From: CAZUDO01 sp964618895
Lineage (GTDB): Bacteria > Desulfobacterota > Binatia > DP-6
DNA length: 64,000 bases
Direction: 5' to 3'
Assembly (NCBI GenBank): GCA_964618895.1
Contig: CAZUDO010000059.1
Span: 62,001 to 126,000, forward strand
In this document: piece by piece, positions 52,611 through 61,071 of the stretch
How the letters are laid out: every line of letters begins with the position of its first letter
Position numbering within the stretch: position 1 is the first letter of the stretch
Made by a program: the position numbers and the translations under genes
The notes under the pieces: model-generated
What the model was told of the DNA's origin: nothing
Databases searched by the model: none
The model's input: the letters and a program-made list of their open reading frames with translations, nothing else

Positions 52611-53081
52611 CTAGCAGCTTTCCGAAACGGAGCCGCGGTCGCGTTCGAGAATATGCTTCATCCGGCAGACCTCTTCATGGACATCGCGCGCGATCCACGT
52701 GCGCAGCAATCGTTCGACCAACCCGCCGAGCGGCGGATGGAACACGAAGGTCTCCCGGTGCACGACGCGGGTGCCCTGAGGGGTCTCCTCGCACGCAAAG
52801 AGGCCCTCGAAGTGGTCGAGCAGGAGATCGCGCTTGAGACTGCGGATCTCTAAGCGGGAGTACGGTACGAGACGCCAGGCATGCTCGACCAGGGGAGTCG
52901 GCAGCCCACGTATCCACCCCGAGTAGCGGAGGAGACCCTCATCGCCATTTCGCTCGACGCCGTGCACCCGGCGGATCTTGGTATCCGCCTGGCGGTAGCG
53001 CTCGAAGTCCAGGACAAACTCGAGGATGTCCCGAGCCGAGCGGCGGATGAGTGCGGTTCCTTCCCCGTAGATCATGGTCAA
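52611..53081 (-). CDS. SRPBCC (START-like) superfamily protein
   Basis: A 156-residue protein from ATG 53081. The order of elements fits polyketide-cyclase/START-like proteins: GEGTALIRRSARDILEFVLD (first strand and helix), RRVHGVERNGDEGLLRYSGW, and the long C-terminal helix PLGGLVERLLRTWIARDVHE. Such proteins bind hydrophobic ligands in an internal cavity. First gene of the minus-strand operon that ends with the P450, facing the TetR gene across 67 bp with the palindromic operator candidate, so it is the likely direct target of that regulator. Confidence 0.8.
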   Translation of the reverse strand: MTMIYGEGTALIRRSARDILEFVLDFERYRQADTKIRRVHGVERNGDEGLLRYSGWIRGLPTPLVEHAWRLVPYSRLEIRSLKRDLLLDHFEGLFACEETPQGTRVVHRETFVFHPPLGGLVERLLRTWIARDVHEEVCRMKHILERDRGSVSESC

Positions 53082-53127
53082 CGGAACGGACGAGAAGACT
53101 ACCGGTTGCGAATCTAGCCCGCGCCGA

Positions 53128-53148
53128 CTAGACTAGCAAGCGCTAGCC
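53128..53148. promoter_or_regulatory. Candidate TetR-type operator
   Basis: CTAGCAAGCGCTAG at 53133-53146 is an inverted repeat (CTAGC against GCTAG) preceded by a GACTAGACTAG direct repeat. It sits immediately upstream of the TetR gene start in the short divergent gap, the usual place for an autoregulatory operator controlling both directions. Confidence 0.5.
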
Positions 53149-53793
53149 ATGTCCGGAGTCCGCCGACCCAGGAAGAGGCGCCTCGGCCGGAAGCACCCGC
53201 GCCGCGGCGGCGAGGCGACGGCCGAGAGCATCCTCGACGCCGCCGAGCGTCTGTTCGCCGACCGCGGCTATGGCGACACCACTCTGCGCGACGTCGCCGC
53301 CGCCGTCGGGATCCGGAATCCGAGCATCTACAATCACTTCCCGAACAAGTCGGCCCTCTATGAGGCGGTTCTGGCCCGCGCGGTCGAGCCGGTCTTGAAG
53401 GAGCTCTGGGATCGGGAGGACGACATCGAAGCCACCCTGGCCCATCTCGCCCGGCACCGACACCTGTGCCGCCTGTTCCTGAAGGAGACGCTATCTGGTG
53501 AAGCCCCCGGGGGCCCCATCCGCGACAGCATCACGGCGGTCGTCGAGCGCACGCGCGCCTGGCTCGAGACGACTCGGGGCGCCCGCCGTTCCGACGACGT
53601 GGGGCTCACGCTTGCGGTGCTCGCCATCTATCACGTGGTCGCAGGGTTCTATGCAAGCGACGCGCTCTACACCGCCCTCACTGGTCGCAAGCAGAGCTCG
53701 AGGCGGGCGCGCGAGGCTCAAGTCGAGATCGTCCGCCGCGTGAGCGCCGCCCTTTTCGCGCCCGACGTCTCCGCTCCGAGGCCAAGGCGATGA
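53149..53793 (+). CDS. TetR family transcriptional regulator
   Basis: A 214-residue regulator from ATG 53149. After a basic arm, the helix-turn-helix reads ESILDAAERLFADRGYGDTT then LRDVAAAVGIRNPSIYNHFP and NKSALYEAVLARA, the classical TetR_N motif. The C-terminal ligand domain is helical and unassigned. It is divergent from the SRPBCC-to-P450 operon and overlaps the downstream ICMT-like gene by 4 bp. Probably represses both units until a hydrophobic ligand binds (inference). Confidence 0.94.
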   Translation: MSGVRRPRKRRLGRKHPRRGGEATAESILDAAERLFADRGYGDTTLRDVAAAVGIRNPSIYNHFPNKSALYEAVLARAVEPVLKELWDREDDIEATLAHLARHRHLCRLFLKETLSGEAPGGPIRDSITAVVERTRAWLETTRGARRSDDVGLTLAVLAIYHVVAGFYASDALYTALTGRKQSSRRAREAQVEIVRRVSAALFAPDVSAPRPRR

Positions 53794-54317
53794 TCTGGGC
53801 CCTATTGGGCGTCGTCGCGGCATCGCTCCTCTGGCTGGTGGGCTGCACGGTCTGGTCGATTCTCGTCCCGGAGGTCGTCGGCCCCGGAATCAGCTTCGGT
53901 CTCGTCGCGCTCTCGGTGCTGGGGTGGAACAGCTTCGTGTTCGACTCCTGGCTGCGTTTCGTCGCCGGGGGGCTTCCCTTCGCCCTCGGCGCCTACCTCT
54001 CCCTCGGCGGGTACCTCCGGCTGGGCGTGCACCGCAGCCAGGGCTACGAAGGCGACCTCGTTGTCACCGGGCCCTACCGGCTGAGCCGTAATCCCCAGTA
54101 TGTCGGGGCCATGTGTGGGTTCGTCGGACTCGCAACGATGTGCAACTCGGCGCCTGGGCTCGTGGCGGCCCTCCTCGCGTGCGCCTGGTTCGTGCTTCTG
54201 CCGTTCGCGGAGGAGCCGTGGCTGGTCGAGAAGCTAGGCCCTCCTTACCAGGAATACGCCTTACACGTCCCGCGCTACATCTCCGTCCAGGCCCTGCTCC
54301 GTCGCCCGGGCGAGTGA
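53790..54317 (+). CDS. Isoprenylcysteine carboxyl methyltransferase-like membrane protein (intact)
   Basis: A 175-residue protein from ATG 53790, overlapping the TetR stop. Four to five spans are followed by the ICMT/PEMT signature GDLVVTGPYRLSRNPQYVGA, with the SAM-binding RNPQY, and the end EEPWLVEKLGPPYQEYALHV (EE-x-x-L-x-x-x-G-x-x-Y). Members methylate small lipophilic or thiol substrates in membranes. Paralogous in fold to the broken copy at 51667-52136, so it may compensate for it. Confidence 0.88.
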   Translation: MIWALLGVVAASLLWLVGCTVWSILVPEVVGPGISFGLVALSVLGWNSFVFDSWLRFVAGGLPFALGAYLSLGGYLRLGVHRSQGYEGDLVVTGPYRLSRNPQYVGAMCGFVGLATMCNSAPGLVAALLACAWFVLLPFAEEPWLVEKLGPPYQEYALHVPRYISVQALLRRPGE

Positions 54318-54356
54318 AGCTCGGCTCCCTCCGGCGGCACACTGCAAAAACGTGCG

Positions 54357-54540
54357 TCAGGGGCCGCAACCACACGCCGCTCCGGCCGATGCGCATTGCT
54401 GCAGCTGGCCCGGACAGAGCAACCCGAAGCAGGCAGGAGCCGCGCGGCCCCCACAGGTCGCGGCATCCGGCGCGCACTGGCAGCTCCCGCCCACGACGAC
54501 GACCGCGCAGCCTACACCCCACACCCTCGGCCCGCGCAGC
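54357..54540 (-). pseudogene. Cys-rich tail of a secreted protein (possible remnant)
   Basis: In the 416-bp gap 54318-54733 a minus-strand frame ends GGSCQCAPDAATCGGRAAPA, CFGLLCPGQLQQCASAG, AACGCGP. Tails with this kind of Cys-rich ending are common on secreted proteins of deltaproteobacterial genomes, but here almost nothing precedes it except a hydrophobic CAVVVVGG. Either a truncated gene or a very small secreted peptide. No convincing start. Confidence 0.3.
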
Positions 54541-54601
54541 CACGGTGCGCGCCCGCTCGACCATCGCACCGGCCGCGACACTTGGCCGGCCGTCACGGAC
54601 C

Positions 54602-54712
54602 CGGCGGGGCGGGGCTGTCCCTCGCGGAGGCGAGAGCGCGGGCGCTACGGAGCCCTAGGCGAAGTAGCCCGCGCGTCTTGTCGCCTCCGCGAGGGACAGC
54701 CCCGCCCCGCCG
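54602..54712. repeat. 111-bp perfect hairpin element, copy 2 (inverted)
   Basis: Arms 54602-54633 and 54681-54712 pair perfectly over 32 bp; the 47-nt centre is the reverse complement of the copy-1 centre with two substitutions. Each arm differs from copy 1 at two bases, and the facing arm carries the complementary change. It lies between the Cys-rich fragment and the end of the CehA/McbA-like gene. Confidence 0.9.
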
Positions 54713-54733
54713 CGCCCTGGCACCGATCCCGGC

Positions 54734-57700
54734 TCACGGCGCCGTCAGCCGCACGCCCGGCGCCGTCCACGTCCCGTCGTTGCCGACGTCGACATACAAC
54801 GGATTCGTGAACGCGAGCGCCACCTCGCCGCCCTCCCCCAGGTTCCCGTCGACGAGGTCATCCGGTGTGCCGTTGGTCTGCCGGGAGATGCCGAACGGAT
54901 ACACCGGGAAGAGCGGGCGCGACACCCCCACCGTCCCACGCACCAGCGCCACGATCCAGCTGTCGACCGTGAGCCCGACGAGCGGGACGGTCACCGTCGC
55001 CTCGAGGTGTCCCGCGCCGGGGATATCGGGCCTGTCGTCGACCGACACCACCGTGAAGTCGGTGCCGGCCGATTGCACGAAGTCGGGGAGCACCCGATAG
55101 CGCAGCCGGGTCATCGGGTTGGCGTCGTGGTCGTGCGGCTGCGGGGCGTTGTTCACGTACAGCTCCACGCGGTCGAACTCCGCCCAGCGCGGGCTCTTCA
55201 CCGTGACCGTGACGTCGACGGCGCCGTCGGTGGTGGCGAGCGTCGTGGTCGCACCGACCGTCAGGGTGGCGCGTTCGCCAGTCGAGGGCGCGAAGGCCCC
55301 GATGCTGACGAACGGCCCGTTGGTGCCGACGGCGCGGCCGGCGACGACGTTCGCCGCCAGGTCCTCGGCGATCGCCGCCAGCTCGCCGGGCGCCGTGACG
55401 GTGGACGCCAGGTAGGTGCGCACGCTGCCCCCGTTGGTGCGACGCTCGTGAGTGTCCGAGTTTGCTACCGCCGTCCGCCGGATGCCCTGGTTCAGCAGGT
55501 TGAACCAATCGCCGATGTTCTCGCCGAGGAAGATCCGTACGCTGCCGTTCCACACCTCGAGCGCGTCGAAGCCGGCGTCGAAGTAGTTGCTCACCGCGGG
55601 GTTAAGCCGGCGGGCGCTGGCGGCGATGTGTGACTGCGGCGGCCCGGTGCCTGCCTCGGCGGTGTCGATGTCGAGACCGGTCGCATTGAAGAAGCTGTCG
55701 ATGTGGTTGATCTGGACGAGGTTCCCCTTGGGGTCGGCCTTGGCGACGGCGAAGATCTCCGCGGGCGTGAGCCCGAAGCTCCCGAGGGCGGGGAAGTCCG
55801 CGCCGGGCGCCACGCCGGTCCGTCCCCAGTCGACCGTGCCCCCGTTCACCTGCGTCGCATCCACCGTAACCGGCCAGCTGTTGAAGTGGCCGTAGTCGAA
55901 GGTGGTGATCTCGGCGCTCGGCGCGGTGGCGATCAGGTGGCCGACCCCCATGGCGGCCACCGTGGGCGCGAAGTCGACCCGGATGTCGTGCTCCGACGGC
56001 GTGAAGAAGTCGATACCCTCGGCCAGCTGGGTGGCCACACGCTCCACGCGCGTGACCTCGCTGTCGGGGCTGTCGATGGCGTGCACGTGGAAGTCGGTGG
56101 TGATGAACTCCGGCGTGTCGATCACGCGGGCGATCCGCGCCTGCACGGTGGTGAGGCTCCCCTCGGTCACCGTCACTCGTTGGCTGAAGAGCGAGTAGCG
56201 CGAGCCGCGCGACACGGCGAGATGGTAGGTTCCCGGCTCGACCTCCTGCATGCCGATGTCGCCCGTGCGGTCGGCGAAGAAGACGTGCGCGATCCCGAAC
56301 GGTAGGCCGTCCTGGCTCTGGTCGCCGAACACGCCGTTCACATTGTTGATGATGCCGAAGATGCTCTGCGAGTTGAGGGGATCCGGGCTCGGGTCGAAGC
56401 CGATCAGCTGCACCTTGGCCGGCACCGGCGCCCCTTGCTCGTCGGTGACCGTCACCCGGAGCCGGCCGGCGGCGGGCAGCGTGAAGTCCTGGGTCGTGGT
56501 CGCGTCGGCGGTGATGGTGACACTCGCCGGATCGGGCGTGCCGAAGACGCGGCCGTCCTTGTTGGCCCGTACCGTGTACGCCCCCGGCGCGAGGGTCAGA
56601 CGGTAGCGCCCGTCGGTATCCGTCCGGACGTGGTCGACGACGTTGGCGGTCGGCCCGCCCGCGACCGGCGGCCCGAGGATCGCCACGTCCGCGGCGGCGA
56701 GCGGCTGGCCAGCGCTGGTGACGCGGCCGGCGAGCGTGCCGACGGTGGCTCCCGCCAGCGCGTTGCGCACGTCGGTGATCGCCGCCACGCTCCCGTCCCC
56801 GACCACGAAGTGCCGGGTGACGGTGAGCGCGTCTCCGGCGGCGCCGGCGGTCGCGAGATGGAAGTTCGGTTCCGCCGCACCGACCAGCACCGCGAGCACC
56901 TCGTTGCCGAGGAGCACGGCCGTCACGCCGCTCACGCTGAAGCTCGAGCTGCCATCGACCCCGTGGACGTAGCCGTAGGAGACGCCGGCGGCGCCGTCCT
57001 CGCCGCTGTAGGCAACGAAGTTGCACGCGTCGCAGGTGCCACGCGCGCACGGCTGGTACGAGGCGGGCGGGCAGCGCAGGGTGACGAGCGGCTCGCCGAA
57101 CCCCTGCACGGGCTGGAAGAGCTCCACCTGACCGGAGCCGTTCATGTAATCGCCCAGGAAGAGATCGAGCGGCGCGGCGCCCCGGTTGGTGACGGTGGTA
57201 TCGATGCGGACGGCCGAAGCGCCGGGCGCGAGCGTGTAGTCGGTCTGGACCTCGACCGGCAGGTCGCGGTCGTCGGCGGCCGCGGGGAAGGTGAAGCCCG
57301 CCATGGCGACCACCGAGCTGGCGTTGATGAAGTCGAGCAGATCGTCGGGGCCGGTGGCACGCACCACGGCCGGCTCGCCGTTGGTCCCGTCGTTCAGCAC
57401 CTGCACCGCGGTGTAGTTGGCGGTGTTTTCGATGTTGATGGCCGGCAGCAGCTCCTCGAAGCTGTCGCGCTCCTCGGCCGCGGGCCGCTGCCGGTCGGCG
57501 TCGATGATGGTGCCGCCGTAGGTCCCGATGCCGAACATCGACCGGCCGGGTTGCTGGATGACCACCTGGATGCGGTCGTTCGCCAGCAGCACGTCGCCCA
57601 GGCGCCCGCGCGACTGCGACCCCTCGATCAGCTCGGCCGCGTGGGTGATGACCTTGGCGCGCGCGAAGGCGCTCCCGGGGCGGCGGAACACGGCCGAGGG

Positions 57701-58240
57701 CACGCACACGAAGCGCAGCTTGTCCACGTCCCGCCGCCCCGACGCGCTGCGGGCGACGGTGATCAACCGCATCGTCCCCCGCCGGTAGGCGCCCCGACGG
57801 GTGCGGAGCGGCACGTACACCGGGACCGCGTCGGTGCAGCGCGCGGCGGTCGACGGAAGCGCTTGCCGCACGAGTTCCTCGAGCGCCGCCACCTGCCGGT
57901 CGCCGCGGGGGCGCCGGGCCACGAAGCTGGTCACGTCCGTCGGCCGGCACGCCGGCAGCCGCGGATCGACGTTGTTGAAGCAGGCCGCCGGACGGAAGCG
58001 GCAGCTGCCGTTCACGGCCCCGTCGGTGTCGCACGTCGGATCCCCGTCGGTGCACCGCACCGCCGGGCGTCGTCCGGCGACCACGACGCCGTCGAACTCG
58101 ACCAGGCAGTCGGAGGCCCGTGCGCCACCCCCCGGGACCGGACACGCTCCCGGGCAGGCCGCGAGCGCCTGGCGCGGCGCCAGGGCGAGAGCAAGCGCCA
58201 CGACGAGCCACAGCGCGGCACGCAGGACTGGAGTGGGCAT
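54734..58240 (-). CDS. Large secreted CehA/McbA-type metallohydrolase with carboxypeptidase-regulatory-like domains
   Basis: About 1168 residues from ATG 58240, with a signal peptide. The N-terminal 180 residues are Cys-rich (CPGACPVPGGG, CTDGDPTCDTDG). Residues about 210-520 form a beta-sandwich. Two carboxypeptidase-regulatory-like repeats follow (GTLAGRVTSAGQPLAAADVA; RLRVTVTDEQGAPVPAKV). The PHP-type catalytic part has the metal-binding sets TTDFHVHAIDSPDS, FFTPSEHDIR, LVQINHIDS and VANSDTHERR. CehA/McbA relatives hydrolyse carbaryl and other esters or amides; here the substrate is unknown. C-terminal strands may attach it to the surface. Stand-alone gene. Confidence 0.88.
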   Translation of the reverse strand: MPTPVLRAALWLVVALALALAPRQALAACPGACPVPGGGARASDCLVEFDGVVVAGRRPAVRCTDGDPTCDTDGAVNGSCRFRPAACFNNVDPRLPACRPTDVTSFVARRPRGDRQVAALEELVRQALPSTAARCTDAVPVYVPLRTRRGAYRRGTMRLITVARSASGRRDVDKLRFVCVPSAVFRRPGSAFARAKVITHAAELIEGSQSRGRLGDVLLANDRIQVVIQQPGRSMFGIGTYGGTIIDADRQRPAAEERDSFEELLPAINIENTANYTAVQVLNDGTNGEPAVVRATGPDDLLDFINASSVVAMAGFTFPAAADDRDLPVEVQTDYTLAPGASAVRIDTTVTNRGAAPLDLFLGDYMNGSGQVELFQPVQGFGEPLVTLRCPPASYQPCARGTCDACNFVAYSGEDGAAGVSYGYVHGVDGSSSFSVSGVTAVLLGNEVLAVLVGAAEPNFHLATAGAAGDALTVTRHFVVGDGSVAAITDVRNALAGATVGTLAGRVTSAGQPLAAADVAILGPPVAGGPTANVVDHVRTDTDGRYRLTLAPGAYTVRANKDGRVFGTPDPASVTITADATTTQDFTLPAAGRLRVTVTDEQGAPVPAKVQLIGFDPSPDPLNSQSIFGIINNVNGVFGDQSQDGLPFGIAHVFFADRTGDIGMQEVEPGTYHLAVSRGSRYSLFSQRVTVTEGSLTTVQARIARVIDTPEFITTDFHVHAIDSPDSEVTRVERVATQLAEGIDFFTPSEHDIRVDFAPTVAAMGVGHLIATAPSAEITTFDYGHFNSWPVTVDATQVNGGTVDWGRTGVAPGADFPALGSFGLTPAEIFAVAKADPKGNLVQINHIDSFFNATGLDIDTAEAGTGPPQSHIAASARRLNPAVSNYFDAGFDALEVWNGSVRIFLGENIGDWFNLLNQGIRRTAVANSDTHERRTNGGSVRTYLASTVTAPGELAAIAEDLAANVVAGRAVGTNGPFVSIGAFAPSTGERATLTVGATTTLATTDGAVDVTVTVKSPRWAEFDRVELYVNNAPQPHDHDANPMTRLRYRVLPDFVQSAGTDFTVVSVDDRPDIPGAGHLEATVTVPLVGLTVDSWIVALVRGTVGVSRPLFPVYPFGISRQTNGTPDDLVDGNLGEGGEVALAFTNPLYVDVGNDGTWTAPGVRLTAP

Positions 58241-58310
58241 GCCGGGCGTTCTAGCGCACGCCGCCGGGGGAAGAACAGGCGCCCGGGGAAACAGCGTGCG
58301 CCGCGGACAC

Positions 58311-59198
58311 TCAGACCCGCGCCGTCCCCCGGGCGTCACCGGCCGCCTCGCGCGGCAGCGCGAACTGCGTGCGCAGGAAGCCGTCGAAGGCGCGGTCCGA
58401 CAGCCAGCGGCGCATCACCATCAGCACGCGCGCCGCCGCTGTCACGGGATAGCGCGTGCGCGGGCGGGTGGCGGTGATCGCCCGCTCGATCACCCGCGCG
58501 ACCGCCTCGGGCCCCGCAGCGAGCCTCGCCATCGGCCCCTCGTAGGCCTCGCGGATCTTGTTCGCCAGCACGGCATTGAACGCGGCGTAGGGCGAGGTCG
58601 GCGCCCCCAGCTGCGTGATGCTGGCGATCGCCGTGTCCCCGAAGCGCGTCTTGATGGGTCCGGGCTCGACCACGATCACGTCGATTCCGAACGGGCGCAG
58701 TTCGAAGCGGAGCGCGTCGCTGAGCGATTCGAGCGCATGCTTGGTGGCGTGGTAGAAGCCGCCGCCCGGGAGCGTCAGCTTCCCCCCCACCGAACTCAGG
58801 TTCACCACCTTGCCCCAACGCTGCCGGCGCATCCCGGGGAGCACCAGCTGGGTCAGGTGGACGAGCCCGAAGACGTTGGTCTCGAACTGGCGGCGGACGT
58901 CCGCCATCGCGACCTCTTCCACGACGCCCTCCTGGCCATACCCGGCGTTGTTGATCAGCACGCCGATGGCCCCTTCCGCCCGCTCGACCGCGTCCACCGC
59001 GGCGCGCATCGACCCCTCGTCGCACACGTCGAGGGCGAGCACTTTGCACCCGCGGGCCTCGAGATCGCGGATGGCGTCGAGCTTGCGTGCGCTGGCGTAC
59101 ACCGTCCAGCCACGGCCGGCCAGGTGTTCCGCCGTCGCCCGCCCGATACCGGTCGAGCAGCCCGTGATCAGCACCGCCTTGGACATCGCGTTCGGCAT
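58311..59198 (-). CDS. Short-chain dehydrogenase/reductase
   Basis: A 295-residue classical SDR from ATG 59198, preceded by a GGAGGG site. Motifs: LITGCSTGIGRATAEHL (NAD(P) binding), NNAGYG, NLSSVGGKLTLPGGG with the catalytic Ser, YHATKHALE (Tyr and Lys) and VEPGPIKTRF. The Arg in SARKLD suggests NADP preference. A basic C-terminal extension (RRWLSDRAFDGFLRTQF) may bind membrane. It stands just downstream of the two MaoC-type genes on the same strand, hinting at a fatty-acyl or ketone reduction role. Confidence 0.93.
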   Translation of the reverse strand: MPNAMSKAVLITGCSTGIGRATAEHLAGRGWTVYASARKLDAIRDLEARGCKVLALDVCDEGSMRAAVDAVERAEGAIGVLINNAGYGQEGVVEEVAMADVRRQFETNVFGLVHLTQLVLPGMRRQRWGKVVNLSSVGGKLTLPGGGFYHATKHALESLSDALRFELRPFGIDVIVVEPGPIKTRFGDTAIASITQLGAPTSPYAAFNAVLANKIREAYEGPMARLAAGPEAVARVIERAITATRPRTRYPVTAAARVLMVMRRWLSDRAFDGFLRTQFALPREAAGDARGTARV

Positions 59199-59290
59199 AT
59201 ATCCCTCCGTGGCTCAGTCGTGCCAGTCGAGGCTGGTCCGCATCGCCTGTTCGTACGCTTCGAAGGTCATCCGGGCTGCGCGCCGGCCGG

Positions 59291-59707
59291 CTACGCCAGC
59301 GCGACCGTCGCGCTGCCGAGGATGGTCCGCGTCCCCGGCTTGGTCTCGCACTTGAGCTCCACGTCGACCAGCCGGCGGTCGCCTTCGGTGCGCTTGCCGG
59401 TCACCGTGCCAGTGCACGTGATCTTGTCGGCGGGCCACGTGATGGCACGGAACTGCACGTCGTAGCGCACCAGGCTGGCGATGCCGGCCCAGTTCGCCAC
59501 CACATTGGAGAGCAGTCCCATGGAGAACATGCCGTGGGCAAATACCGACGGCATGCCGGCCCGGGTGGCCAAGGTCTCGTCGTGGTGCATGGGGTTGTAG
59601 TCGCCCGACGCCCCGGCGTACCGGACCAGGTCGGTGCGCGTCACCGCTTCGTGCACGTAGGGCGGCAGCACGTCGCCCACCTTCACGTCGTCCCATGTGA
59701 CGGCCAT
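59291..59707 (-). CDS. MaoC-like hydratase/dehydratase (small subunit type)
   Basis: A 138-residue hot-dog-fold protein from ATG 59707. The catalytic hydratase-2 motif reads YAGASGDYNPMHHDETLATRA (shown in parts: SGDYNPMHHD) with Asp and His in place, followed by FAHGMFSMGLLSNVV. It should hydrate enoyl thioesters or dehydrate 3-hydroxyacyl thioesters. Together with the gene just upstream (2-bp gap) it forms a heterodimeric HadAB-like pair, the other subunit lacking the full catalytic loop. Confidence 0.92.
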   Translation of the reverse strand: MAVTWDDVKVGDVLPPYVHEAVTRTDLVRYAGASGDYNPMHHDETLATRAGMPSVFAHGMFSMGLLSNVVANWAGIASLVRYDVQFRAITWPADKITCTGTVTGKRTEGDRRLVDVELKCETKPGTRTILGSATVALA

Positions 59708-59709
59708 GG

Positions 59710-60165
59710 TCACTGTCCCTCCGACGTCTTGATCAGGAGCGCGCACACCCGCTTCCCCTGCGGATCGTAGAACCCCTGCTCCAGGGTATAGATGGTGCGC
59801 ACGCCGTTCTTGCCTTCGCGCGTGGTGATCGACCTGAGCATCCCCTTCATGGTGAGCACGTCGCCGGAGAAGATGGGCCGGTCGAACTCGATGGTGGTGC
59901 CCTCGTGCAGCAGCGTGCGCACGTCCCATGTGATGCGCGGCAGCTCGCCGCCGCCAGGCTCGGCGTCCTGCCCGAGCGCGATCGGTAACGTCGGCGGCGC
60001 CAGCAGGCCCGGATAGCCGCGCTTCGTGGCCTCGGCCAGGTCGTAGCACGCCGGGTCGGTGAGCCCCACGGCGCGGGCGAACTGGCGCACGCGGGCGCGA
60101 TCGACATGAATGGTGGCGGGCGGTCCCTCTTTGCCGACGAGGTGCTGGTTCGCGTTCTCGGCCAT
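59710..60165 (-). CDS. FAS1-like/MaoC N-terminal-type dehydratase partner subunit
   Basis: A 151-residue protein from ATG 60165. The pattern VDRARVRQFARAVGLTDPAC then GYPGLLAPPTLPIALG and RTLLHEGTTIEFDRPIFSG matches the N-terminal hot-dog half of MaoC-type dehydratases (HadA/HadC-like), which binds the acyl chain while the partner provides catalysis. It is coupled to the MaoC gene downstream. Upstream lies the inverted-repeat element at 60206-60494 and no gene for about 330 bp. Confidence 0.9.
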   Translation of the reverse strand: MAENANQHLVGKEGPPATIHVDRARVRQFARAVGLTDPACYDLAEATKRGYPGLLAPPTLPIALGQDAEPGGGELPRITWDVRTLLHEGTTIEFDRPIFSGDVLTMKGMLRSITTREGKNGVRTIYTLEQGFYDPQGKRVCALLIKTSEGQ

Positions 60166-60205
60166 GGGCGACGATGCATCGGAGCGTCGGCGCCCGTCAA
60201 GGACA

Positions 60206-60494
60206 CCGACCCCGAGACTCCGTCTCGGGTCGGATCCCAAGACTTCTTGCCGGTGGAGAAGGCGAGGGCCGTGCCGCGGCCGGCAAAGCCGGCGCGGCAG
60301 ACAGGGGGAGAACAGAACGTCGGCGGCACGCGGCCGACGACGCTTCTCGCGGCCTTCCTGGCCGGAGCCGACCCCTGGCGGCCGATTGTTCGCTCGCTTT
60401 GCCGCGCCGGCTTCGCCGGCCGCGGCACGGCATTCGCCTTCTCCACCGGCAGGCAGTCTTGGATCCGACCCGAGACGAAGTCTTGGGTCGGGCT
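60206..60494. repeat. 289-bp element with about 80-bp imperfect terminal inverted repeats
   Basis: Left arm about 60221-60299 and right arm about 60400-60477 are inverted copies over about 79 bp at roughly 90 percent identity, surrounding a 100-bp centre with no open frame. The left end also forms its own hairpin (60206-60233, CCGACCCCGAGAC against GTCTCGGGTCGG), and the right end (60467-60494) is the 28-bp hairpin also found at 23049-23076. It fills the gap between the dehydratase pair and the GST gene. MITE-like architecture; no target-site duplication was identified. Confidence 0.8.
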
Positions 60495-61071
60495 AGAACG
60501 CCCGCTGCGTGATCGGCACGTGCCCGGGTTGCGCCGCCACGCGCCCGAGCCAGGCACGCACCTCCGGATAGCGCGCGAGATCGAAGTCGCCTTCGTGCGC
60601 GACGTGGGTGTAGGCGTACAGCGCGATGTCCGCGATCGAGTAACGGTCGTCGACCAAGAAGCGCCGGCCGGACAGGTGCCGCTCCATCACGTCGAGGACC
60701 TGGTAGCCGCGCTCCCACTTTTCACGCAGCCGGTCGGCCCACTCCTCCCGTTTGCCGAGCGAGTGGATCCAGAAGCGGGCGACGGCGATGTAGGGCTCGT
60801 GGCTGTACTGCTCGAAGAACATCCACTGCAGCACCTGGGCACGCGCGAATCGGTCCTCCGGCAATAGCGGCGAGCCCTCGGCCAGGTGCCGGCCGTCGTC
60901 CAGTTCCAGCACCGGGATGCGCCCGTTCGGATTGCGCGCCAGGAACTCCGGTGTGCGCGTCTCCCCGCGCAGGATGTCCTGCTCGACCAGCACGAACGGA
61001 CGCCGCAGCTGGGCCAACAACAACCGGACCTTGTACCCGTTTCCGGACGGAAGGTAGTCGTACAGCCGCAT
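60493..61071 (-). CDS. Glutathione S-transferase with an in-frame deletion in the GSH-binding region
   Basis: A 192-residue GST from ATG 61071. The N-domain begins RLYDYLPSGNGYKVRLLLAQ and has NPNGRIPVLELDDGRHLAE, after which GSPLLPEDRFARAQVLQWMF follows at once. In family members roughly 10-12 residues of the type SNAILWYLAE stand between LAE and GSPLL, including the Ser of the Glu-Ser dyad that binds the glutathione gamma-Glu. The C-domain is complete (EPYIAVARFWIH; FLVDDRYSIADIALYAYTHV). The frame is open, so a protein is probably made, but activity may be lost. Length is about 10 short of the usual. Confidence 0.85.
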   Translation of the reverse strand: MRLYDYLPSGNGYKVRLLLAQLRRPFVLVEQDILRGETRTPEFLARNPNGRIPVLELDDGRHLAEGSPLLPEDRFARAQVLQWMFFEQYSHEPYIAVARFWIHSLGKREEWADRLREKWERGYQVLDVMERHLSGRRFLVDDRYSIADIALYAYTHVAHEGDFDLARYPEVRAWLGRVAAQPGHVPITQRAF

